Below are positions 8,780-15,539 of a DNA stretch of 23,402 nucleotides, piece after piece. A program made the position numbers and the translations under genes. The notes under the pieces are model-generated. The model was not told where the DNA came from, made no database searches, and worked only from the letters and a program-made list of their open reading frames with translations. The stretch's first letter is position 1; every line of letters begins with the position of its first letter. Origin of the DNA: Acanthaster planci (Eukaryota > Echinodermata > Asteroidea > Valvatida > Acanthasteridae). The DNA lies in the NCBI RefSeq assembly GCF_001949145.1, contig NW_019091867.1, positions 17,477-40,878 on the forward strand, read 5' to 3'.

Positions 8780-9428
8780 ATGGCCGAAAGAGGATTGGAT
8801 CCAGAGGAAATTCCTCTGTTGGATCTAGATAAGGAAGAAACAAATCAAGATGATTTAAATTGGAACTACAATGAAACGTTGTTGTTAGAAGACACTGATT
8901 TTATAAGGCCTATCGACGTTGCGCCAGAAGAAGAAGAAATATATGGCAGTTTAGAAAAGCGATACAATAAACTAATTAAAGACATCGATCCTCTACACGA
9001 AACGGAACTGGAAAGACAAGTCAAATTAATGGACCTTAGACACTGGTTGCTAGAAACTAAAGTGAACGATCTTTACTTTGCTATTAAAAGAGAAAGTGGT
9101 TAAGAAACAGAAATTAAAGACCCAAACATTTTCAATTTAGATAGTAAAGTCGCCTGTATGTCAAATTTGAAGGCAAAAAACTTCTTTCAACCCGGGAAAA
9201 ATAACGATAATAAATTTCTCAAGTTGAGCACAATCAAGAGTAAAACGAGCACAGATTTTATAAGGCGTGTCCGAGGCTTTATGCGACTACGTTACTGGTG
9301 AAACAAAAGAAGAGGCCGTCCAGGTGTCTCGTTAACTCGCGGAACTTCATCCCGAGAGCATTGAATTAATAAAACTGCCCCAAGAAGCAGATCGAGCGAG
9401 CGAAATCGTAGAAGACCTCACACACTAG
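8780..9428 (+). pseudogene. acidic helical element protein; first 107 codons intact
   Basis: ATG 8780 opens a clean 107-codon frame to TAA 9101. It is strongly acidic at first (DPEEIPLLDLDKEETNQDDL), then a helical stretch (GSLEKRYNKLIKDIDPLHET, RQVKLMDLRHWLLETKVNDL). Coding pattern continues in the same frame past this TAA (DPNIFNLDSKV, NLKAKNFFQPGKN, KFLKLSTIKSKT). After a shift near 9262 it continues in the frame with VSEALCDYVTGETKEEA, an in-frame TAA at ~9334, and then HPESIELIKLPQEAD, ending at TAG 9426-9428. The original protein was probably ~215 residues. Not recognised. It converges with the minus-strand gene at ~9430. Confidence 0.5.
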
Positions 9429-10050
9429 GCGTAGACGTTCAAACCGAGACACTAAACTACAGAGAACTCTTTCATTGACTTGCCGTTTGAATTCTTCTTT
9501 ACCCGCCAATTTACTTTCTCTCAATTTTGTCTTCGTATTTGACCTAATCTTTTCTTTCATCTCGTTAAACTTTTTCATCTCAGATAAAATCAGTACAAAT
9601 TCTTCTTGGGATATGTCACCGTTTTCAATCGCGTGAGAGACGTTTTCGTGGATCGTGTTTTATTTGGCATTGGCAAGCACGCGGATTTGGTCGTGCTTTT
9701 TTGTTTTATGGGTTAGTCTGCGGCTGGCGTATTTTAACATCGTATAAGCCCCGGATGCACCGATCCCGAGGCCCTCCATCACTAATCCTAAGGGACCGGT
9801 AATTACTCCCAAAATAGCGGGAATTTCCAAAGCGGCCGAGGTTGCACCTGTCGCTTCGACGCCGTACTCCACGTAACCGAGAGCGGTGAGTATCCTTTTA
9901 ATCTTTTTGTAACTGGCCTCTGTGCCGTTCTCTTTGGATTTGGGATTTGATTTCCTCGATCTTTTGAAGGCAGTTAATTTTTGTCGCGTTTAAATCTGTT
10001 TTATACCCAGTAAAATCTGGATAAATATTTGACTTGTTGTTTGTCGCCAT
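9366..10050 (-). pseudogene. hydrophobic/coiled-coil element protein (copy 1)
   Basis: It starts at ATG 10050-10048, 4 nt after the stop of the upstream gene. The first 48 codons (MATNNKSNIYPDFTGYK, LNATKINCLQKIEEIKSQI) end at a frameshift near 9905. A Gly/Ala-rich hydrophobic segment follows (ALEIPAILGVITGPLGLVME, LGIGASGAYTML), then a basic turn (RRLTHKTKKHDQIRVLA), an in-frame TAA at 9660-9662, and a charged helix (ISQEEFVLILSEMKKFNEM, KTKLRESKLAGKEEFKRQ). A second divergent copy at 15535-15925 has Leu (TTA) where this copy has the TAA, so the stop is a mutation. Function unknown. A capsid or membrane-lytic role is only a guess from composition. Confidence 0.6.
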
Positions 10051-10054
10051 CTTT

Positions 10055-10453
10055 TTAAAATATGAATTTTATATTTTTTGTTGTCAAGATATTCGGATCG
10101 ATAGTAAATCCGTCGTTTTCATTTTGTAAGAGTCCACTATTTTCCAAGATGCGGTAAAAAGTTAACTCGCCTATATTTCCCCGCTGCAATTTTCTAGGTG
10201 TTTCAAAATCGCTACGAAAACATCGATTTGTTGAAATCACTTGTAACAGGTCAAACGATTGTCCGTTGTAAAAATGTTTTTTCTCCAACCTGGGACAATA
10301 AATAAACGCGAGTTTATCCGATTCCAATGTATAACCTCTTTCAAATAAAATGTTTTTAACCGAGATTACTTCCTCGCCCTTTGAATAATCGATGACATTT
10401 TTTAATTTAAACGTCTGGGGACTTTGGCACATATAAAAAGTGTAAGTCTCCAT
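10055..10453 (-). CDS. intact 132-residue hypothetical element protein
   Basis: ATG 10453 to TAA 10055 is open throughout, unlike almost every neighbour. The product is of mixed composition, with no obvious signal peptide or membrane helix: METYTFYMCQSPQTFKLKN at the start, then SVKNILFERGYTLESDK, and ETPRKLQRGNIGELTFYRIL near the end. I do not recognise a family. It is preceded by the TFIIB-like gene (stop 10462, 8 nt upstream of this start) and followed after 4 nt by the hydrophobic/coiled-coil gene, so the three form one tightly packed minus-strand block. Intactness may be chance, since a 132-codon frame can survive in a partly decayed element, or it may reflect late decay. Confidence 0.6.
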   Translation of the reverse strand: METYTFYMCQSPQTFKLKNVIDYSKGEEVISVKNILFERGYTLESDKLAFIYCPRLEKKHFYNGQSFDLLQVISTNRCFRSDFETPRKLQRGNIGELTFYRILENSGLLQNENDGFTIDPNILTTKNIKFIF

Positions 10454-10461
10454 TCCTTATA

Positions 10462-10920
10462 TTAAACGGGTTTTAAAACTTTTTCGTCGGCGTTTTCCCA
10501 GTGCTCCGAGATTTGAAATAGGTCTTTAACGGTTGATTCAGCTTCCCCAGTTACGTCTTGGTAACAGACCGCTATTAAGGCCTTAAGTGGTTTGCCTCGA
10601 GAAATCTTACCCGCTAAAACTCAGTTTAATTTATATTCTATAATCCCAGCTTGATCATGCGTCAATTGAACATTTAATTCTTTTAAAGTTTTACTCGACT
10701 TTCGCTTCGGTTTTTTATAAACAAAACGCTGCTTATATTTACCGCCCACGTTTTCCAGTTAATCTGAATAAATCTGACAAAATATTAATCCGCAATCGCA
10801 GCATATTAGTTTATATTATCTAATTATTTTGGCGTCGTGTGGGCAAATGGGTTCCTCTGACGAGGATTGCAGCCAAGTAACTTTTATACCAGTTAATTCG
10901 TAAATCTCTTGATCTGTCAT
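10462..10920 (-). pseudogene. TFIIB-like zinc-ribbon transcription factor with three in-frame stops
   Basis: One uninterrupted frame of 153 codons runs from ATG 10920 to TAA 10462-10464, broken by TAA, TAA and TGA but by no frameshift. Near residue 25 is ICPHD and, ~15 residues on, LICCDCGLIF: a C-x2-H ... C-x2-C zinc ribbon of TFIIB type. A basic linker follows (YKKPKRKSSKTLKEL), then a cyclin-fold-like helix set with GKISRGKPLKALIAVCYQD and TVKDLFQISEHW. That is the 'RG..KA...A.CY' signature of the TFIIB first cyclin repeat. It is shorter than cellular TFIIB (about one repeat). It would recruit RNA polymerase to promoters. The assignment is by motif, not by search. Confidence 0.6.
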
Positions 10921-10963
10921 TGTTTGTATTATTAGTCATTTATTTAAAGTGACGTGAAAATAA

Positions 10964-10995
10964 CCCCAGTTATTCCTGAGAATAACTGAGGTGGG
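10964..10995 (-). terminator. strong hairpin between minus-strand cistrons
   Basis: CAGTTATTC (10967-10975) and GAATAACTG (10980-10988) are perfect inverse complements around a CTGA loop, extended by CCC/GGG pairing outside. It lies between the stop at 11022 and the TFIIB-like start at 10920. A T-rich stretch follows on the minus strand. A terminator or 3'-end processing role is inference. Confidence 0.5.
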
Positions 10996-11021
10996 ATTAC
11001 TCATAAGTTAATTATTCAATT

Positions 11022-11162
11022 TCAATCTAACTTTAATTTCACGGGAGGTTCCAATTCAGATTCATATTCAAATCCATTAAACGCTTGTAATGCCGACTTA
11101 TTTGAAATTCCTAATTTACAACATAGCTGCCAATACTTTATACCTATAATATAGGTATATTG
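11022..11162 (-). pseudogene. C-terminal fragment of an unknown element protein
   Basis: An open stretch of ~46 codons without a good start, ending at TGA 11022. It includes YWQLCCKLGISNKSALQAFN and ESELEPPVKLKLD. It may be the frameshifted C-terminus of the gene just upstream (stop at 11201) or a separate small cistron whose start lies in the AT-rich inverted repeat at 11139-11159. Confidence 0.3.
11139..11159. repeat. AT-rich inverted repeat
   Basis: TATACCTATA and TATAGGTATA flank a single base. The region up to ~11192 continues as TATA-rich sequence (TATAGTATATAGTTATACC). It could be a promoter region or a decayed simple repeat. Confidence 0.4.
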
Positions 11163-11200
11163 TTATAGTATATAGTTATACCTTTATATATAAAAGTTCT

Positions 11201-11613
11201 TTATACACTGGCGCCGCAAGAAAGCGAATCGTGAGTTCCGTAATAGACGTCTTTGGGGCAAATATAAGATTGTGCGTCACATCTCTTAATAATAAATTGC
11301 TCGATATTTGACGAGTCAATGGGCCGCTTTCGAAGATCAAACAAAGAGGCATGGGGATCTGTTTTAACGCACATCCGGTGCTTGTCCGTGTAAGGCTGTT
11401 TAACGACGTATTCTATTTTATTAATGTCATCGATATCGCGACTGGCTTTATAAGCGTTTATGGTATTAGATAACATGTATTTGATAACAGATTTGACGCC
11501 CCACTAAATTATCCGGCGTGTTATCTCGAGTGCAATATATTATTACAGCGGGTTTATGCCCTAACAGGGTTCGATCGTCATAATCAACTGGCGTTTATCC
11601 CCGCATGCACAGG
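11201..11613 (-). pseudogene. unknown element protein, truncated at its 5' side by the DIRS insertion region
   Basis: Two frames join near 11490. The upstream part contains DYDDRTLLGHKPAVIIYCT and TPDNLVGRQICYQ. The downstream part begins near ATG 11476 and contains YKASRDIDDINKIEYVVKQ, DPHASLFDLRKRPIDSSN and IIKRCDAQSYICPKDVYYG, ending at TAG/TAA 11201. An in-frame stop precedes the first segment and no start is visible before the foreign sequence begins at ~11640. I do not recognise the protein. Given its place between the Cys-rich/RPB6-like cluster and the TFIIB-like gene, a transcription- or regulation-related role is possible but unsupported. Confidence 0.4.
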
Positions 11614-11713
11614 ACCAGAGAACTGAACTTAGGGGCAGGTGGACTCTCGCATTCTAACTTTTGTGTCGATTGGCCTTGAGCAGCCGTTTATTGAACTTGA
11701 CACAGTTCAGGTT

Positions 11714-12012
11714 GTTCCCGCCTGAAGCTGGTGACGTGGAACTGCAAAAATTACATTGCGCACAATCAAAGTATAGCTACTCAGCAATATATGGAAATAG
11801 TTCCCGCCCGAAGCTGGTGACGCGGAACTGCAAGTATATCTTACATTGCGTTTAAGGCAAAGTGTAGCTATTCAGCAAAAATTACAGAGATTGTTCCCGC
11901 CGGAGCCTGGTGACGCGGAACAGCAACACATATCAGCAAAAGTACCGGTACTATGGCAATCACGAAATGTCAGCAATTGTTCCTGCTCGAGCCTGGTGAC
12001 GCGAAACAGCAA
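11714..12012. repeat. four hairpin-forming 34-bp repeats, period 86-93 bp
   Basis: Copies lie at 11714-11747, 11800-11833, 11893-11926 and 11979-12012 (offsets 86, 93, 86). Each starts GTTCC(C/T)GC and ends GCGGAAC-type sequence followed by (T/A)GCAA, with GAGCCTGGTGACGC or GAAGCTGGTGACGC between. GTTCC and GGAAC can pair, giving a bulged ~7-bp stem. The spacers also resemble each other (TAGCTACTCAGCAA / TAGCTATTCAGCAA). Periods are not multiples of 3 and frames change between copies, so it is not a coding repeat. Confidence 0.8.
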
Positions 12013-12069
12013 CTCATATCAGCAAATACATAAAGCTATCAGCAAAAAAGTATGAAAAACAACTGAAAG

Positions 12070-12800
12070 ATTGGAGGGAACGTGCGCACTCGGCATGATT
12101 CGCCCCAACGAACAGGAAATCGTCCAGATAATGCAGAATGTTAGGAGATTCGGCCACCTTACGAGTACAGTACTCAAGGAAAGTACTCAACCGCTCGAAC
12201 GTAACACAGGATATAGCACAGCCTATAGGCATGCATTTATCGAAATAAAATTGGCCGTTCTGGGAAAAACCAAGCAAATCAAAATCGCTTGGATGGAAGG
12301 GAAGTAAACGAAAGGCCGGCTTAATATCCGACTATGCCATCAGGGCACAGCGTGGTAAATGTACAATCATAGTTACCGCCTCATCAAAATTCGTGTATGA
12401 AACGGTGGTGTCTGCGGAATCAATGAAATCATTCACCGATTTGCCGATAGGGGACGGCAAATTATGGATTAACCGAAATTCACCCGGAGTCTGTTTAGGC
12501 ACCAGGCCCATAGATGAACAACGGAAATGAGGAAAGGCTAGGACAAAAACGGGCCAGCAACGCGACCCAAAGCAACTTCACGATCAATTTTTGAGTGCAG
12601 AATGTTGGGATGTTTGCGAGCAAATGCAGAATTACGAGCAGAGGTACTAACCCTGGGACCTGAATAGCCTACCCGCAAAAAAGCTTCTTGCAAAATGTGG
12701 GAGTCCTGAGTATTAGGGTAAGCCCGTAAAAAAGGGAGCAAACTATTTAGTTTTACTGGGGTTAATGCCAGCTTCCGGCACCCGTGCTGTGACGCAAGAC
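12070..12800 (-). pseudogene. Reverse transcriptase, N-terminal half, of a DIRS-like retrotransposon
   Basis: Minus-strand coding overlaps the end of gag in another frame. In order: LNSLLPFLRAYPNTQDSHIL and DREVALGRVAGPF (frame ending at 12538); after a shift, SSMGLVPKQTPGEFRLIHN; SVNDFIDSADTTVSYTNFDE; an in-frame TAG at 12332-12334, one codon before the first catalytic Asp in SDIKPAFRLLPFHPSDFDL; GQFYFDKCMPIGCAISCV; and the catalytic YLDDFLFVG box (YLDD at 12119-12130). Coding similarity stops at ~12070. The RT thumb, RNase H and tyrosine recombinase are absent, so this is a truncated copy. The GRVAGPF and QTPGEFRLIHN style is that of DIRS/Ngaro-type elements. Confidence 0.82.
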
Positions 12801-13875
12801 TGTGAGTTTCCCCGGCAACGGGTTGCGGGGTGGCCAAATGCCCTGCAGGTGGAGCAACGATGCGCGAAGCGACACAACGGGCGATTGCACTGGCCGCGGT
12901 TGAAGTCGTTACATGTAGGTTGACCAACCCCGGCGACTGGGCGCCGACCAGGCCCGAAATCGGGCCAGCGATTGGTGGCAGTGGAGGGGGCACGCTCGCG
13001 TTGCTGGTACGGACGAAAATTATGCTGGTGCGAAACGGGCGCACCAAGCAGCACCAGCCAAAGTTCGGCATCAATAGTTGCCCAGGAGCGCGACGGTACA
13101 CGCGCCTGGCGCAATCGAAACTGGACGTCGTACTCGCGCCAACCATACCCCACTTGTCGAAATGCTGCAGATCGAATAGTGTCTGCGTACTTCAGAAATT
13201 AACGAGCGTGGGTAGGATGTCGCAACAAATACACAGATGTAAAAACTATAAACGCTGACGTCCACTGCTCGATAGACGTAATAAGCGGAGCCTGCTTATG
13301 GGGACGAATCTGCCAAAGTGGGGACTCATTGGACCCGATTGTAAAAAAGCGTTTCGTCAAAGGAATTATCCAAACCCGTGCCGCGCGACGACTTCAACAA
13401 GGTTCCAAATTCTACGTACTCCCCCCCTCCAAATTTTGTCTTTTAGATGTTGAGGAATCGCGGCCCCGAGATCGTCACAGACGCTAGTTAATGCCATATT
13501 CGAATCGGAAGAGGAGGTAATTGACAAGGTGCTTGGAGCTGAAGTTCCCGACACCACGGGCGTGAAACTGGAAGGTGGCGGGGCTTATTCAAGAGGAGTA
13601 GGAACAGGGGACTTACCCGGCTCCAACGTTTGCGCCGAACTCCCTCCACGCCGACTGATGGTGGCGGGCGCTGGCGTTGCATGGGTAGCCTCAACACTCG
13701 CACTATCTGGAATCATTCCGACCGTAGCCAACGGTATAATGGTGGTATCCGGACCGGGCGATGCAAGCTGCGGAGCACTAGACCCTACAAGGGCCGCGAC
13801 CACCGACGCATCTTGACGCTTCGCTCCATCCGTCGGCCCAGAAGGAGCCCGCCGCTTGGAATTGGCACGGGGCAT
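12743..13875 (-). pseudogene. gag: gag-like protein of the DIRS-like element with CCCH finger and zinc knuckle
   Basis: The likely start is ATG 13875-13873 (MPRANSKRRAPSGPTDGAKR), a basic leader followed by an Ala/Thr/Pro-rich region. Frame changes follow. Then come DDLGAAIPQHLKDKIWRGG (~13415-13480); ICVFVATSYPRSLISEV (~13200); GWREYDVQFRLRQARV and WATIDAELW (~13060-13150); and near the C-terminus CNDFNRGQCNRPLCRFAH followed by CSTCRAFGHPATRC, a CCCH finger plus CCHC knuckle that would bind nucleic acid. It ends at TAG 12743. At least three frameshifts. It overlaps the RT frame, as gag and pol do in DIRS-like elements. Confidence 0.75.
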
Positions 13876-14117
13876 AACTAACAAAATTGCTTTTGCAAAA
13901 CAGACAGATTTTCTCTTTTCCAACCAAACGCCCTGGCTGCTCAAGCAAAAGTGACCGGGAGTAACTCTCTCCAGTGCTACTAACATTTTAAGGTCACGCC
14001 AGTAACTAGTTCGAGGCATTAAATCACCGTGCCAGCAACTGCAAGTGAACACTACTGACCCACTTGGTGAGAAGAGCCTCCAATGTTCCGCGGTGATAAA
14101 TTATTTGAAGCTGCAAT
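13876..14117 (-). other. probable 5' terminal region of the DIRS-like fragment and junction with the Polinton-like element
   Basis: No gene is seen. It lies between the DIRS gag start (13875) and the stop of the next Polinton-like gene (14118), so it should contain the DIRS 5' terminal repeat and the insertion boundary. I cannot place the exact junction from one copy. Confidence 0.35.
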
Positions 14118-14364
14118 TTATTTTGCCTCAAAATGATTATTTTGGCCGTTGTGATGATAAAAAATAGGTGAGCTGCATTGATTCACGTGAGTGCCTTCTT
14201 TAATCACGGGTTTTGTAATGATTAAAGGACTCGGGTCAAAGGGCCCATAGGTGACATTGGGATTGCAGATGCCTGCATTGAGACGCCGGTAGTCGTCTGA
14301 AATGATATACGCTTGGGTTGTCATGGTTCTGATTTTCCCAACTTTTGTCAGAGATATTTCCCAT
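14118..14364 (-). pseudogene. small unknown element protein, one frameshift
   Basis: ATG 14364-14362 follows the previous stop by only 2 nt (TAA-AA-ATG), which supports this start. The first ~12 codons (MGNISDKSWENQ) lead by a shift near 14325 into the frame with AYIISDDYRRLNAGICNPN, YGPFDPSPLIITKPVIKEG and a His/Asn-rich end, stopping at 14118. It is about 80 residues with no recognised domain. It is the last Polinton-like gene before the DIRS insertion. Confidence 0.45.
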
Positions 14365-14366
14365 TT

Positions 14367-14926
14367 TTATTCGGCCGCGTGTATTGACTCGGGTGGGATT
14401 TCTACTTTAATTAAATTTTCAACGTCTACGTCGTATTCAATTATTAACCCAATTTTGTATAAATCTGAATCGAGTTTTGTAGCTGAATCGGGTAGTGAAT
14501 CATTTTCGGCGCGTGTCGCAGCTTTTTATGCTTGCCGTTTACGAGCACCACGTGATCCATTCCTTCCAACTCGACACAATTTACGCAACAGGTGCAAGCG
14601 GTGCAACCAAAACACTCTATACTATACAACTGCTGCACTAGTAGCAGTCTTCGCAACTGTCCAAGGCATTTGAATTTTGACAGTCGTAGGAATTTAAACA
14701 ATATACGCAATATATACATCTACGGCAATCGTCACAAGTAGAGCAATTATTACATTTGGTGCAGTTGTTGCATTTGTGACAATCGTTGACACTCTTTGCA
14801 ATCGATGCATTGAAATAAACGGCCGGAATTTACACAGCACAAGCAGTCGTACGAATCAATCAAGTCAATTGAATTTCCCGTGTCTTTGCAAAAATAACAA
14901 TTCACGTTTGTTTTATGGTTTATCAT
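14367..14926 (-). pseudogene. Cys-rich CxxC-repeat protein of the Polinton-like element
   Basis: It starts at ATG 14926-14924 (MINHKTNVNCYFCKDTGN, then DCLCCVNSG, QCIDCKECQ). After a shift near 14785 the frame becomes a near-perfect run of Cys every third residue (CHKCNNCTKCNNCSTCDDC and RRCIYCVYC), continuing with sparser CxxC pairs and one in-frame TAG. A second shift near 14640 gives ECFGCTACTCCVNC. A third near 14530 leads to an acidic tail (YDVDVENLIKVEIPPES) ending at TAA 14367-14369. Total is ~187 codons. The (Cxx)n array is unlike ordinary zinc ribbons and could be a metal-loaded or solenoid structure. No family named. Confidence 0.55.
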
Positions 14927-15007
14927 GATTTTTCAAATTTTTATTTCTATTGTATCTCAATTTTTTTTAAACGGCGCATCATCAGGAATAAAAATTTTAT
15001 TAGGCTT

Positions 15008-15190
15008 TTAAACTTGTTTACCGGTTTTAGTCTTTCTCACTAAACAAATGCGATGCCTTTGATTTTGCACGTCTATCTTTGCCTGCTCAATTAAATCTCG
15101 TTGCAATTCGTGGCCGTTGACGATTAACCATGTCGCGTGAGCAGAGACTAATTTGGCGTATTCAAATTTAGTGACTAAAGTTAGAGTCAT
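15008..15190 (-). CDS. RPB6/omega-like RNA polymerase subunit
   Basis: This is an intact 60-codon frame, ATG 15190 to TAA 15008. It begins MTLTLVTKFEYAKLVSAHAT, which fits the RPB6/omega N-terminal helix signature (TKFE.A.....A). It continues with NGHELQRDLIEQAKIDVQ, matching the conserved D....A..E/D helix, and ends RHRICLVRKTKTGKQV, matching the '..I.R....G' strand. The length equals the conserved core of RPB6. In cells and large DNA viruses this subunit stabilises RNA polymerase assembly. The ATG overlaps the TGA of the upstream gene (ATGA). The assignment is from pattern only. A short helical protein with coincidental resemblance is the alternative. Confidence 0.55.
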   Translation of the reverse strand: MTLTLVTKFEYAKLVSAHATWLIVNGHELQRDLIEQAKIDVQNQRHRICLVRKTKTGKQV

Positions 15191-15520
15191 TTGATTTTTA
15201 GAAAAATGTTGAGAAATTTATCTAATTTTTGATCGGCGCGCCTCTTCATAACTGTAGTGGTAGAGGTGTGAGGTTTCAGAGACGGCCGGGCCTTCACCTC
15301 ATCGGCCTTTTTCTAAGTAATCTAAAACTATGGCTTGGCAAAATTGAATGTCGGTCTTATGACGTCCGAGCCGGTTTTCTATTATTTTAAGAGTGCAGAT
15401 AGTAACGGCTTTTTTTAATTTTTAAAAAGCGAGTCAGGGGTCTTGAACTGTTTCGATTTTGCCGTGGTGTAGTTCAGTATTCTTGGTAAACTGGGGGTGA
15501 GGTGAAGGGGTGTCTGGGGT
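15187..15520 (-). pseudogene. unknown element protein upstream of the RPB6-like gene
   Basis: A minus-strand frame can be followed from ~15520: a Pro/Thr-rich start (STPDTPSPHPQFTKNTELHH), two in-frame stops (TGA, TAA), then a helical segment (VTICTLKIIENRLGRHKTDI, FCQAIVLDYLEK). A single shift near 15305 enters KARPSLKPHTSTTTV and RRADQKLDKFLNIFLKIK, ending at a TGA that overlaps the RPB6-like ATG. Length is ~110 codons and no domain is recognised. Its 5' side meets the second, plus-strand element copy at ~15535. Confidence 0.4.
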
Positions 15521-15539
15521 TGAACTCTCACACCTCTAC
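15260..15539. repeat. 13-bp inverted repeat flanking ~254 bp
   Basis: GTAGAGGTGTGAG (15260-15272) is the exact inverse complement of CTCACACCTCTAC (15527-15539), with weaker similarity inward (GTTTCA versus AGTTCA). The right arm coincides with the boundary where the second element copy begins. Confidence 0.55.

Noticed and set aside
11714-12012. CRISPR array.
   Set aside because: Only four imperfect repeats, spacers of unequal length that resemble one another, no cas genes and a eukaryotic context.
11661-12055. Plus-strand ORFs across the tandem repeats with a repeated LFPPE.GD peptide.
   Set aside because: The repeat period is not a multiple of three and alternate units fall in another frame (SSRPKLVTR), so the peptide similarity reflects DNA repeats rather than a protein.
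12830-13816. Long plus-strand open frames at 12830-13258, 12972-13202 and 13529-13816.
   Set aside because: They lie opposite the GC-rich DIRS gag coding region, which has recognisable zinc-finger motifs on the minus strand. The plus frames are shadows.
14302-14673. Plus-strand 123-codon ORF.
   Set aside because: It is opposite the Cys-rich gene and its acidic tail, whose tight gene spacing and CxxC pattern support the minus strand.
3916-15520. Reassigned stop codons (TAA/TAG read as an amino acid) in the element, given many frames with stops but no shift.
   Set aside because: All three stop types occur, frameshifts are also common, and the two copies of the coiled-coil gene show different sense codons opposite the stops (Leu TTA, Tyr TAC, Leu CTG). 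This fits random decay better than a recoding.
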